The translations under genes were made by a program, and so were the position numbers. Shown here piece after piece: positions 11,260 through 24,805 of a DNA stretch of 64,000 nucleotides (the stretch's first letter is position 1; each line of letters starts with the position of its first letter). The notes below the pieces were generated by a model. That model saw nothing but the letters and a program-made list of their open reading frames with translations, had not been told where the DNA came from and ran no database searches. Origin of the DNA: Wurfbainia villosa (taxonomy: Eukaryota; Streptophyta; Magnoliopsida; Zingiberales; Zingiberaceae); NCBI GenBank assembly GCA_025175895.1, contig JAKLTH010000221.1, forward strand, positions 62,001-126,000. Direction: 5' to 3'.

Positions 11260-14200
11260 TATTTGACGCCGTAACATGACGGCGTTGGATGGAACCTTCG
11301 CGCGCTCTGCGTTCGAGTCGTTCGCAGGTAAAGAGGTCCCGCTTGTCGCTTCGAGAGCGGTAAGACTACCTCTAGTAGATGTCGGTGACGGGACCCTGAC
11401 ATCAATCCAACAGATAACCCGACGCGCGAACTACTTTTAAATATACTTTGTTCACCTATACATACGCACTCGAAATAATACCCGACTTCTGATTGATGGT
11501 GTGTCGGGGCGGAACGAGTAAAAAGTGTTTAGGTTACAAACAGATTTAAGTTTTTTTCAAATGCTTTTTTCAAGTGGCAACCGACACGTAACGACCGATA
11601 CGCCACGACACACGGCTGAACTCCACTGCAAATAACGGGACGAAAACGGGAATCCTTATCAGCCGTAGGCCGTAGCTCATTGCCAGTTCCGTTACGATGC
11701 AGAACGATAACAGCAGAACTGTTAAAAACCAACTCCGTCAGTTTACGGTATATTACTCGTAACGCTGTGGAGTATTAAATTATTCAATATATATGGTCAC
11801 CACTCACCTCCGACCCAACCCCACCCTGGCACTTGCACGTGGGACCCGCCCAAAGCGAAAAAGGCCCCACAGTAAATGATTAGTTCTTTTTTATTATTCT
11901 CGATATATCTCACAAACAAATGATTAGTCGAAAATAAAATAAGACTCACATGAAAGACCAACTTTAGTTAGAAGCAATTTTTATTCTATTTTGTACATTT
12001 TAATAAATAATGAAGTTGCAAAACTATATAAATTATCTCATTAATCTAACTAATTTATTTATTTATTTAATGTGATATGACAAAGATCTCGACCTAAAAA
12101 AAATGACATACGTCTCTACGAATGTCCCTCCATTGATGTCAACTTCCTAACTCTTTTGAAAAACAAGTAATACCATAGTTCGCTCAACTTCATCCACATA
12201 AAAGATGATTTTCATTATAATTAATTTATTGGACGAAATGTTATTGGTGAGCCATTTATGTCCATGTCCAAAAGGATGCTATTAGGTTGAAGGATCCTAC
12301 TACATAACACCTTTTCAATTGGATTAAATTAAGCTAAAATTTAGATGACAACAATGTGGATTTAGTTTGGAGTTAAGTGACGATGAGTTTAATGTGCCAA
12401 AGCTACTATATATGGCGATCAAACTAAGTATTATAACACTAAGTTGAGCTAATTGCCATTTGAAGGCAAATTAAGGAAGTATTAAAGATGATAATGATGA
12501 TGAAACCATGTTTGGCAAATTGAACATTGAGCTAAAAAAGCCTTATATGAAAGCCACTTCAAAGCTATTAGATTTTACAAAATTAAATGCATATTAGTTG
12601 GGACCATTAATTAATTAATGGCATATATAGATTATATTGATTCACACATGCGAAAAAAGAAAAAAAAAAGAAACCTCTATGAAAGTGTTGGTAAACATCT
12701 CTAGTTTACATGAACACCGAAACTTGGATCGAGGCATGAGATCTCAAATTTATTTGCCTATTTGTACTAGATTAGCATTAGGATTACATAACACATATTA
12801 AATAACTCTATCGTCCTTAAAGTTTTCATTAGTCTCGCGTAGACGCATAATTTATTAAGCCTTTACATATAGTTTATATTTTAAAAAAAATTAACTTAGT
12901 TACGCATTGCATATCTTTAGATAAGTTATGATCCAATATTTATAATTGATTTTTTTTTCATTATTTAATCTAATTCCTGGTATGGTACAATTGCTGTATA
13001 CGTTGCTACATGAACAACAATATATAGATGCTAGAAAACAACTTCAAAATATGTTATCTGAGGAACCAATTGGCCTGTTAGCAAAATAAGCCCTTTAGAT
13101 TATGGAGCATCGATCGGGTCTATTGATTTGATACCTTGTTTCTTAAATAGCTTTTGAAAAATAATTGATTTAATAATTATCTAAGAATCAATTAAGCTAA
13201 GTAGATTTTCATCCTATATATATATTAATTAGACTTAGTTTGATTGTCAAGTCTTGTGTTCTCATTCCATCTGAGAATATAAGAATTCAATATTTTATGT
13301 AAAAAAAATATTGACCAGTTTATGATATTACAAAATCATTCGATCGATTATATTCATATTTATGAATATAAAATAACACATGATCAATGAGAATCTTTGA
13401 CAAGGCAGAAATATATAGGGTTCTACCACCACTAAGTATCTCTTTCTTAGTGCACAATTTGAGTTCTGACTGTAGTCTTTATAAGCGATTAACATCTACT
13501 TTGCCTTTCGGCACTCAAATCGCTTACATTATGGACAAAGTTACGTATATATACAAACATGAGTTCGCGAAAGAATCAAACTAAACTTTATCCTTTCTTC
13601 CCTTGAGGACTTAACTACCAAGATTGTGGAAGAATCTAAAGTAAATTTTATTCTTTGGACTTAGACTTGGGAAGCAGACATCAAACAATTAGCTAATGCT
13701 AAGTAGAATTAGAACCAACAAAGTAGGATTTTCCGAGATTTGCAATTAATAAAGTTGCTTCGAAGAGGATATTATTAATGAAATGGCCACTTGTCGATGG
13801 ACTAGAGGAAAGGGAAATGGAACATGCTTGCTTGAACCCTAAAAAAGGCAAAAGGGTTTGTCAACTTGGCTCGATAGTAATCATATTTGTTCTTTGATTC
13901 TCAACTCATTGAAAAGTTACATTAGGAACTGAGATGTTATTATGGATGTTAGCGGTCGAATCATGGTTGTTTCATTTTTCGCATTCTTTTCTAAAAAACA
14001 AAAAATACAAAAAAATTTCCCTCCTCTCCTCGCCTCCTTTTCCTTTTTCTTACTTCTCCTTGTTCGATTCTCTTCTGTCTCTACTGCTTTTGTCCCCAAG
14101 GTCATGATAACTTATGATAACAAAAATCAAAATTGAAAAGATGGAAGTTTTTATGAGAATGGAAGTAAGCAAATAGTGATGAATTATTATGTCAGAGCAC

Positions 14201-14470
14201 CAACAAACCTTGCGTGGATTTGTTTCCAAAATTTTCCATCCAACTTTTGACTTTTGTTTATGTTCTGGTGATGTTGGCAAAGCAAGTGGAATCCTCTATC
14301 TAATCTTTTAGAAGCACTTCAAATAGTTTCTACGGGTCCAGGTAGTCCTATCATCAAGTGGTGATGCAATTGACCATTACATGAAAAGCATAATGATCAC
14401 CAATTAAGATTTAACAAAACCAAAAAGAAGGGTGGCAGTATGAAGTAAATCCAAGAGAGAAGTTGAGGAC
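11260..14470. other. Intergenic, no gene recognised
   Basis: AT-rich sequence with only short open frames. About 11280-11450 is more GC-rich and belongs to the upstream region of the WVD2-LIKE gene. I see no splice-consistent coding exon, RNA gene or complete mobile element here. Confidence 0.5.
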
Positions 14471-14476
14471 AAAGTG

Positions 14477-14612
14477 GCATCTCATTTGTAGGCAACATTG
14501 GAAGATGTTCCACGAATGAAGTTTCAAGAGAAGCATCTCATCTTTTTGGGCAGCATTGGAAGACGTTCCATCGATGAAGTAAGTTTCAAGAGTGCATAGA
14601 GGCATCTCATCA
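14477..14612. repeat. Short tandem repeat, about 2.2 units of 56-69 bp
   Basis: Units start with gcatctcat at 14477, 14533 and 14602. They share ggcagcattggaagacgttc and gatgaagt...tttcaagag type blocks. The second unit is longer by about 13 bp. It lies beyond the 3' end of the WRKY gene. Confidence 0.75.
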
Positions 14613-15121
14613 TGGAGACATGGACCACTGGACAACGCAAGGTTCGTCACATACCTTATCTTTGGTCACCAAAGAGGAGCCATCTGGTGGACAACATGCA
14701 GGCAAGCAATGACATGAATGATACAAAGAGTGGTGAGTGGACTCATTCTAGCAAAGTAGAATGTGCCGCAAATCTCCGTCGAGCGGTCGATTTCATTTCC
14801 CATTTAGAGTCTTGCTATGTGACAGTGATTCTACTTCTGTTTCAGGCTTAATTAAACAAATGCAGAGAATTTCCAACAGAAAACGAGGGAAATGCTTCCA
14901 ATAAACCATTCTCCATTTTCTGAACAGCGAGTAACATTTGTACATGGATTGGAAGGGAATTCCTTGTAGTTTCCCTCCTCTTTGAGTTGCAAAAAGATGC
15001 TGGAAGTTGCAGAAACTCATTTTCTAATGGTTGAAGAGATGCTTGCAATGACTAAAGAAAGAAGGTGAGGAACAAGATGATCGGTGGGAGGGTGTTAATG
15101 ATGACAAAATCTTTATTGCCT

Positions 15122-16847
15122 CTATGTTTGGCCAGACTGGGTAAGCAACCGAGCGTGGTTGTGCTCACCTTCGTAGGTAACAATCATCATTGAAGGGTCT
15201 TCCAAGCACCTTTCGACGTGTTTCCTTGCAGGGCAGCCCCTCATGCTGCTGCATTTGTAGTATCCCCTGCATTGTTTTTACACAATTTTCTTTTCCAATA
15301 AGGTTATGCAAAACTTTACTGAATAGAATAAGCAGTTTCATCGCAACTAAAAGCATAAGCAGAGAAACCGACAAGAAATTCAAAGAGAGAGTTTCATGAA
15401 ACATGATGATTGTTTCTTAACGTGGTTAAAGATCTCTCTGCTAGAGCATAAATGTCCTATTAAGAGATAGCTAAAATTGTTGATTGAACAAGTAAACAAG
15501 GGTTAATTAATGGGTCAGAAGGACTTTGTTCGAGAAGTCAACTATTTCTCAATTTATCATTTACTTATCATCTATCACACAACACACACACACACACACA
15601 CACAAAAACAAAAGAACACGGGAAAATATTCAATTTGAAGAGAGCCTTGAGATAAGCTAAATAATCAATTCTCCAAATTAATAAAAGATGCACAATAGTT
15701 AAATTTTAGTGAAAAGTTATTGAACTGGTGTGCTTCATCTTTAGCTATGCCGCAAAAAGAAAACAAATTAAAGAAATTGAAATAAACCTAAGTGCATGAT
15801 CTAAACTGTGGAAAGAGAGAAAGCAGCTCAGAAAATAACATGCATACGAATGGAGATTGGGATGAGATAGCATACCTAGGATGAGGAGATCCCTTTATTG
15901 GCTTTTGTCCATACTTCCTCCACGAATAGTCATCCGGCGGGATATCAGCAAGCTTATTACTGACAGCAGGCACCTTAATGGTTCTCTTAACTCTTAGCTT
16001 CCTGAAGATAAGAATAGAGTTAACAACAATTGAATTCGATCCCAAGAATCATAGTTCCATCTCTGAATGAAAAATAACATCCATGAACTTGCCTTCTCTT
16101 TGAGCAATGACATCGGCCACTTGTGGCACATTTTCCGTTCGCATCCTCCGCCCTACATACACACTTCCGCTTGAGTGGAGGATGCAGGTTCACTGGGTCA
16201 GACGAAGACGGTCCACCAATCAGATGGAATGACTTTCCATTCAAGTTAGCCACACTCCCATCTATGCTTAGAGATGACAAGAAGGACCTTGTAGTTGACG
16301 CAGAAGGTGTGTGACTAGAACTCTCAAATTTAAGATTAATAGCACTATTAGTCCTACGAAACATGTCAGCCTGAAGCTTCATCTGGTGGTGAAGCTGAAG
16401 CCTTGGATCATTCTGCGGTGGGTGCTGAAGAAACCGGTACTGACTTGATGATGAGGCATGTGGTCCAAGTTGATTCTCAAATAGGCTCCTTTGAGATAGT
16501 TGAAAAGGGTTTTTAGCACTTGAATCCAAAAACTGAATTTTCCCTTCTAAAATAGTTCTTGGAAGTTGCTGGGGTGGATTAGGACTCTGCTCCATCTTTG
16601 ACAACAGTTGGTTGTCCGAGAGGAGCTTACGATGGGAGGGAGATATGACTTTGTTGGCAACCCTAACTCTTCCATGGCCAGAACTGTTCGTGAGCAAAGA
16701 AACCACTTTCTTGAACCTTGTTATAGTATCCCCTGTATCACTCAACAAGTTAGCAAACTGAGCTTTGTTTTGAGGCTGAGAAAGGAGGCTAAGAACTCTG
16801 TGACAGCTCTCGATTGCAGTTCTATTAGCTTTCTCCACCTCCTCCAT
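15122..16847 (-). CDS. WRKY transcription factor, group IId, 341 aa
   Basis: Three exons on the minus strand: 16847-16093, 16001-15876 and 15266-15122, together 1026 nt with matching phases. Exon 1 holds a group IId C-motif (about residues 40-52, ITRFKKVVSLL), which binds calmodulin in the family, then a plant zinc-cluster segment with KRKC, CHCSKRR (about 226-251). Exons 2 and 3 hold the WRKY domain: WRKYGQK at 279-285, interrupted after PHPR by the intron conserved in most WRKY genes, then C-x5-C and HNH forming the CX5CX23HXH zinc site. It ends ARLLTQSGQT. Group IId factors are nuclear, bind W-boxes (TTGAC) and act in defence and stress signalling. The first intron has a GC donor (AGAAG/gcaagt). 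The usual arginine after the C-motif SLL is replaced (SLLTNSS). No lesion is seen. Confidence 0.95.
15576..15604. repeat. (CA)n microsatellite in WRKY intron 2
   Basis: About 14 CA units, interrupted once near the start, lie in the intron between WRKY exons 2 and 3. It is a likely polymorphic marker. Confidence 0.9.
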
Positions 16848-17440
16848 CTCAAAACCACAGCTCTAAATCAACCCTAAAAATCCCATTTCGGACAGTTCTG
16901 GAGGATTAAAAGTTTCAACTGCAGAAATAAGAAAGATCTAAGAATTCATCCATTCTAGACGACAAACACATATAGTGAAAAAAATGATCCACGATCAAGT
17001 TATATAAGAAGAGATCTAAAGCAAAGGAGCAAAAAAGAACCCAATGTTTTCCAACATAAAAGCACGTCCAACTCTAAACCTACTGCGGCATGCAAAAGGA
17101 GAAATAATCAAGACCGTATTTTGGCCACCGAACTCGATTCAAAACATCAGAAAGCAGATAACTTAAGCGATTGTTACACGGATTTTCCTACTGAGCTCAA
17201 GAAATGTTGAGAAATCCTCAAAAAGGACATCAATTTGAGCACTGCAAGAAAACACGAGGATAAGAAACAGGATCAAAGAGCTGACCACAGCGAAGGGGGA
17301 GGGAAGAACCCTAGTGTCGAGTTGGTGGTGGCCTTCCGATGGCGCCCATGAGATTGGGACGTGTGCAGGAAACACCAACAGCAGGGCAGAGAGGTTGGAA
17401 ATTTTTCCCCAATCGCCTCCTATTTATTACTTCAATACCC
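16848..17440 (-). promoter_or_regulatory. Upstream region of the WRKY gene
   Basis: On the minus strand an acceptor-like ttcttgcag near 17240 suggests a 5' UTR intron. A weak TATA-like AATAAATAGG lies near 17423. There is no stronger evidence for the transcription start. Confidence 0.3.
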
Positions 17441-18529
17441 GGAGCACGAAACTATGACTAAATTGTTATTTTGGAATTTGAAGGGATCGATTTCAATAAT
17501 AGCATGTTTTCGTTTCAACCCTTGTATTTCACATATTTTTGAAAATGTACTCATTAATAAAATGAAAATAATCACATCTAGATCAATTTCGAAGATGATA
17601 CGTGAGTACTCCTAATTTTAAGCATTTCGTCGAATTTAGGATTGTATATAAATAATATATGAAAATTTTATTTAAAGAAGGAAATTCGATCCTTAGTTGT
17701 CATCGCCATTATTTGCTTGATCAAGACAGAATTAATTGACCTGTGTTACTAGATTAAGCTAAATGTAGAATCTAATTCATTGAAATCTCTATTAAATTCA
17801 GATACATTTGTATTAATTTCATAGACTCCTCCTATGTACACCTACGAAGTAATTAAATGATTCGATATCTCATGAAATCTTTTAATTGTTTTTTTAATTA
17901 TCATTGACTTTGACTTTGTATTAACCTAATCGTTTTTAATTCGTAGGTTGTATTTCACATTTTTTTAATCTTCACTTTGTTGTTTGTCTCGTATGTAAAT
18001 TGAGAAACTTGGATCCGTAATTTTCCCGACTGGACTTTAAAGTATAGCTTAAGTAATTAATTAAATGTTCTTTGTTTGTTATGGTGATCAAGTTGGAGAC
18101 CGGTGTTATCGAGTGTTATAAATTTTAATTATCTAATCACAAAAGCCCACTTCTTTTATTTTTAAAAATGATTAAACTTTCACATCATTTATCTATAATA
18201 ATTCAAAAATGTCAAAAAGTCATCAACATCTCTTTTATTTGTTTCTCTATTTTCAAAATCTGTTATTTTCTTTGATGGCTACCAATAATTATTTCTTTTT
18301 TCATAATTGACTTTTTTGAATTGATGTATCATTGGACGAGTCACTCTGAAAATGAATTTGGAAAAACACACGTAATTAAGTCAATAGAATACAAGATATT
18401 CCTCACAATGCTAAAAAGACTTGCATTGATTTTGCCTCTTAATTACTATCATATCACAGATTTAATGCAAGAACCACCGTGAAACAAACAAGTCAGTGTA
18501 CAACGATTGGATGAACAAATGGTAGAGGA
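17441..18529. other. Intergenic, no gene recognised
   Basis: AT-rich, with no open frame of note. Its right edge probably holds the 3' end of the DRIP-like pseudogene. Confidence 0.5.
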
Positions 18530-21515
18530 TTAACAAAAAGTAGACAATGGAGCACCCTTGAGGATAATCATTGAACCGTAGGCTAGCACCATGGCGTACT
18601 CCTTGCCGGAGGTTAAGGCAGCAGCCTCTGATGATCCCCTTGTTAGCCACTGAACAAGTACTTTGTGTAGAGATGCAGTAGGGCTCACTGGCTGGCCCCG
18701 GAACATGATGCCCACTTGTATTCGCCATCAAGTGAAGGGTAGTTGAGCTGAAGAGGATAACTCTGGCACAATGAAAACACGAGAAATTAGCGAGCCATAA
18801 CGTATCACTTTATGGCTCGGCGTCTTGATTGCATAATTCGATGGTCGACACACGGTTCATACACCTAAACGCCCATCCCACTGGTTGTGAATTGAAGAAT
18901 TTAGAAATAGCCATGAAAGATACCTAAATTTGTATAAGATGTCAGGATATTGAATATCCGAGTCCGAGTAACATAACATGTCACCGGTATCATCAAACCC
19001 TGTGAATGTTATTGATGCGGCTCAATAGTCTTCTTAGAAGCTTACAAATACAGCTCATGAATGAGAAATATGCACAAGTGACAAAGCATCACAAGGGGAG
19101 TGCATGCACTCATTATATAATTTTCTTTGTTAAAAGAAATTTGGACTAAATCTGTTGCTTAAGAAAAAATTCAGCCAAATGAAGGATTAAAAAGAGGATA
19201 TCTGAATCTATATGGCTAATCACTGCCACACTGATTATTTATTTCATGAAGTTATATGATTAAGATTGTTTCGACGTACTAATGAGCAGGATCATATTGT
19301 AGAGAAGAATTGGAATGATCAAACACAGTTACGCTTGCAGAGAAAAAGTCATTGTTCATTGTTAATTGGTCGAGCTACTGCTAATTAGGCATGGTCCATT
19401 AGAATGGATGTAGAAGATATATTGGATGCATCCTAATTCTGTAGTAGCTACTTCTACATCAAGTATCCAAATATAGAAGCAGGTATATCTCATTGGACGA
19501 AAGATTGGCAATGTATCTAGCAGAGTGTAATTTAGACCAAGTTTAGGAAACAAAAGCAGTACCTAAGACTTATCATACATGGAAATAATCATTAACAATC
19601 TGGTTCTACTTAGCAGTCAAGATTACCTGATCTGGACTTGATTAGGAACTGGGTGCCAATAAGCCTTGTTGTATTGAACTGATCATATTGTAATTGTCAC
19701 TAACCAGAGCAACTTCAATCAACACTTCAGCCCCAGTTTACATATACTATGACATCCTTGTACTGATTGATATTTGAGCTTCATGAGTAAAATTGATTGT
19801 GTTAATTCATGTACCCTCCCATATTTATGATCACTCAATGAGCTGACAACAGCAAAAGGCAATGGTACTATATTCAGTTATATATCAGCTAATTTCACCA
19901 AAGCTGCTTCTGACAAATGTTGCCACTGGTAGCTGTTTCTTCCTTGCACACATTAAGCAACTTTATTGCGACTGGCATTTTAGTAAATTATTCATCATTT
20001 TTATCAAGTTATGAACAAGAAAGGAAGAGTAGCATTCATTTCAATCATTATACAGTCTCAACTGTTGCATTCAATCAAAATGTACCGACTTTAGGCAAAC
20101 TCTATTACTTACCTCGGCTTCACTGTGAAGATTAAGCTTCCTGACAAGTTACTTCTGGAAAGAAACAGGCACGTTACCATCTCTGAATTTCTGCAACCAG
20201 AAAAGTCATCAAATGGTAGGTAAACTAGATGAATACAATAGAAATAAGATTTATTGAGCATGAGTTATTTTCTTAACATGGTCCTCACATGCAATGCAGA
20301 AGCAGAATGCCAAAGATCATTATAATTAGTGCGACCAGGTTTGTCATAGTTTTGCAGCACCAATTATTATCATCCCTTATGCAAGTTAAGTGACTGGATT
20401 CTTTGTATCGACTAAAATTTCCTTGCTGGGAGTTCGTTTACATAGTAATTGTGGTTACACAGATATACATGATTAACCGTGTAGGTCCCAATACTGTGAT
20501 CTGCTACATTGATGTAAATCCACTTTCTAAACCCTTTTAACAGTGACTGTAAATGCTTAATTCAACTGATAAATGTTCATGCAGGCCCGGGGCTGAGGTT
20601 GATGGTTCTCAACATAAATCAGAACCAATAGCCAAAATACAAAATATCAAAGTTAAGGAAAACAGCAGCAAGGTCAATTTAGAAATGTCAAAGTTAAGGA
20701 AAGCAAATTCAAATTTCAAATGATAGAGTGTACAAGTTTGTATAATCATGATACTTAAACTCACTTAGCCTTAAATAATTTGGGATCTGGGGAAGTAATG
20801 AATCTCCTTCCCTGAAAAAGAATACATCAAAATGAACAAAATCTAAACCGAAATAAAGTAAGAATGATGATTAATACAATCTCCACAAGAGAAAACTCCA
20901 TAACTGGTTTAAAAAAGCAATTAACTGAAACCATATATGGCGCAAATCTTCTGTCACATGGCCCGCTCAGTTGCTGCATCAATTGGTGCTTGAGCTGAGG
21001 ACACAGTACCCTTCTGTTTTCCAAGGATTCCTTGCAACTTTTTGGATTTTACTGCTATGGGAGGCATTCGGATGATGCCATTTTTCTCTTAATTTTGGAC
21101 TTGTGTAGAAGTTGCTTATTCTTAGTTTGTCAGATATTAGCTTCCCCACTATGTGCACTGATGAGTTCTCACTTGAAAACAGGATCCTGTGAAGTGGGCT
21201 TGAAAGATTTTGTCACTTCAGATAGACAATCTAAATGTTTACAGAGCTCAGTCCTATGCTGATACGATTCCCTTCGACTAGATCTATGTTTGATGGGAGT
21301 AGTGCTGAATGGCTCTGTACTTGAAGTCGTCTGATAAAATTTGAAAAGTTAAACATGGACACTAGAAAAAACTAAATCAAAACCTTTATCTTCTTGAGAA
21401 AAGCTAACTTTTAGTTATAATAGTCTATTTGAAGGCTCAGGAGGTAGAAAAAAATTACTCCATTATCTCAGTTGGACACATTTTTTTTTTGGATATCTAA
21501 TGTATCTGTCTATAC

Positions 21516-22578
21516 TGTTGGAATATAAAGAGTATACCTTTCCTGACGAAAAAAAAAGGAAAGTCCGAAAATTAATCGGACTTGTCTGTTGAGTCGATCA
21601 CTTCCTTTTTCGTCCTCAATCAAGAATGATTTCTTCCGTTTCGAGCCGGATCAGAAGTCTCCGGCCAATTGTAAAGCTGGTTGCAGAGCCAATTGCAGAG
21701 CTGGTTGCGGAGCCAATTGCAGAGTCAATTGTTGCAGAGCAGCCATTGCAGCGTAACCAATGCAGAGCGGCCGTTGCAGAGCGAATTGCAGAACCGGGCC
21801 GCAGAGCCGGTGGATGCAGAGCCGCTGTAATCCGCAGAGTCAATCGCGAATCGATTGCAGAGCCAGTAACTAGTTGCGCAGCGGTTGTTGCAGAACCACC
21901 GCAGGCCGCTTGCGAACCAATTGCGAGCAGAGTCGGCAGCTGCGTAACCAATCACAGAATTGGTTGCAGAGCCAATTGTAGAATTGGTTGCAGAACCAAT
22001 TGCAGAATTGGTTGCAGAGTGAATTGCAGAGTCAATTAAAAAGCTGCCGAGGCCTGTGTATACACAGTTTCCTTAAAACAGATTCGTCCTCCTCCGACAG
22101 GGTGCTTGCGAGGTTTAGCAGGACGTCTATTTTCCAGGATACAACGGCAAAACCGCGGACTCCAACGAGCACAAGCAGTCCTCGGCGAACTGAACGAACA
22201 CTTGAACGCTATCACTGTGGGGTTGGAAAACAGAGAGCTCTCTTTCTTTTGAGTTCGCAATCATGTCTCCTTTTATAGAGGAGACCTATTAATGGTGGAA
22301 TCGAAAGGTCAACCATAATGTCGCCTTGATTCGTTTAATTTACGTAAATCGAAAGGTCATCCATAATGCTTCCTTGATTCAATTAATCTACCATTAATCC
22401 ATCAATCTCTGACCATTTATGTCAGAGTTTTAATGCGAACTTTCCACGGTTCGACACGAAAGATGATGGAAAGTCTTCCCCATCTTTCCGTTTTACCGAT
22501 CAACAAGTTTAAAAGGATGACAGAACGTCTTCTTCATCCTTTCTTCACATTTCCATAATTTCCATTCAAATTCCAACA
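21516..22578 (-). repeat. 3' LTR of the copia element
   Basis: 1063 bp, next to the polypurine tract. It contains a block of irregular repeats built on GCAGAGCCAATT/GCAGAACCAATT (about 21670-22040) that differs in length and order from the matching block in the other LTR. Confidence 0.93.
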
Positions 22579-22989
22579 ATCCCCCACATGAATGGAAATT
22601 GATACATGATAGCCTTCAGCGGTTAAGTCCAGCATAGGATAGGTAGGTTTGACCCTTCAACCTTCCTTGTGTAAGTATGTTTGCATCCGGTAGATTAAGA
22701 GACGCGATGTCCTCGAACTATTCGACCGCTTTATGTAAGCATGGACGCATTTCACACGACTCTCCTAATATAGTTCGGGCCTTCGCGAGTGTGTTCAGTT
22801 AGGCCGAACACGCTGCTCGCGAGAAGGTCTAAGAATTGTGTCTTTAATTCTCTTCGAAGCGGCTCCACTTCTTTCTCGCATACGTGATCTCTTGAGAGTA
22901 TTCCCACTACTCTTCTAGATCATTAAAAGTCGTATGCTTAACCTTCATCCTTTCACTGTTTCTTGGGTCATACCCTCTCACAGTGAGCT

Positions 22990-24484
22990 TACTTAGTCAG
23001 TACAGTTAGGTTGTCCCTTTGAACCTAGTTCTTGGGATCTCCAGTCAGCATAGGTTGGGTTTCCTTTGCACCAACGCTTTATCTTGATCGCCATTAACCC
23101 CATCCTCAATGATGAGCTTGCAACTAACTCTCGATTTAACCCTTTGATTAGCGGATCCGCTAAGTTATCTTTTGACTTTACATAGTCAGCGGATAACACC
23201 GATGAGAGTAGTTGTCTAATGTTATTATGCTACGACGTATATGCCTAGACTTACCATTATCTGAATGACTCGTGCTCGCCAATTGCCGATTGACTATCGC
23301 AATGTATGCGTATCACGCGACAGTTTCGACCATCTAGGAACATCTTCTAAGAAATGTCGAGTCATTCATCCTCTTCACCACATTTGTCAAGAGCTACAAA
23401 TTCGATTCCATCGTGGATCCGGTTATAACGGTTTGCTTAGAAGATTTTCAAGAAACGGGTCGCACCTCCCAAAGTGAATACATATCCACTGTAGACTTTG
23501 AGTCTTTTATGTCGGATATCCAACTTGCATCGTAGTATCCTTCGACTGCAGGATATCTTGTATAGTGATCCACGATTACGAGTGTAATGTAGATACCGTA
23601 GTATTCTAGTTATCCCTTTCGTGCTCAACACCGGATTACTTGTAAATCGCTCAATTTACTCAACTGATAGGCTAAGTGGTCGTGTCTGACAACTCATTAA
23701 GTACATCGGACTTACAATTATCCCGAGTACTCTATTTGAGAGGTACTCTCTCCTTGATTTTTCGATAGATGTTGACTCATATCTATCGGAGTCCGTGCCA
23801 GTGCAGTATCACTCTTGGTGAATCTTTCAAGAATCTTATCCACATAATGGGACTGACTTAAGATAAGTCCTTCCGACGCTCTAAGAATTTTAATTCCAAG
23901 AATCACATCAAGACCCATGTCTCTCATGTCAAATCTTGAGTTCAACATAACTTTAGTGGATTTAATTATCTTATCATTGCTCCCGATGATAAGTATGTCA
24001 TCTAAACATAAAATGACTAAGCCATCTTCGTATCTTTCTCTGTAGAAATGCATTTATCACTCTCATTGATTTTAAATCCACATCGAATATGATACTATCA
24101 AATTTCTCATCGTTGCTTTGGAGCTTGTTTGAAGCCGTCTGACTTGATCGATCTACATACCTTGGTTTCATGCCCGGGCGAGAAGAACCCTTGAGTTGTT
24201 CCATGTAGATTTCCTCTTACAAATCTCCGTTTAAAGGCGATTTTACATCCATTTGATGTATACAGATTCCACAGAGTGGCAATCGCTAATAACACCCTAA
24301 TGGACGTTATTCTTGATACCGGAGTATAGGTATCAAAATAGTCAAGGTCGCCACGTTGTCGGTAACCCTTAATTACCAACCTTGCCTTGAACCTTTCTAT
24401 CGTGCCTTCTGATTTCATTTTCTTCTTGAAAATCCACTTGCAGCCTAGTGCCTTACTTCCGGAAGGAAGATCTACGATTCCCAA
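22990..24484 (-). pseudogene. copia reverse transcriptase / RNase H region, broken
   Basis: Fragments in order on the minus strand: the start of the RT domain (GCKWIFKKK, RLVIKGYRQ) at about 24484-24260, the palm with the catalytic LDD motif near 24000-23970, RT thumb/connection to 23718, and RNase H pieces (ILRYLHYTRNRG near 23600, SADYVKSKDNLADPL near 23190). Frameshifts separate the pieces, so no functional polymerase can be made. Confidence 0.85.
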
Positions 24485-24805
24485 GTATGATTTTGCAAGA
24501 TTGATGAAATCTCAAATGCAATCGCTTCTTCCATCGAGGTCCATCGAGTTTACCGCTCGAGTAACTCGGGGATCACTTTCCATCGTGAAGGTGAGAAAAT
24601 CCGATCCAAAGGATTTCTCCATCCGAGCTCTCTTATCGTCGAGCTTACCCTCAATTGGTTCATCCATTTCTTCTACTCTTGTCTTCCGTACCCGTTTAGA
24701 AGAGCTAGCATCCTCTCGGGCCTTAAACTAAGCACGCGTGCTCAAAGAATGAGGCATTTCGATTCAATAATCGAGTTCTTGTGTATCTCAGAATTTGAGA
24801 TCCAA

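Noticed and set aside
15788..15875. Extension of WRKY exon 2 past PHPR
   Set aside because: A GT donor at 15874-15875 and the conserved WRKY intron position show this is intron.
21626..22039. Plus-strand open frame rich in Ala/Glu/Ile/Arg repeats
   Set aside because: It is made by the tandem repeat inside the copia LTR and is not kept in the other LTR.
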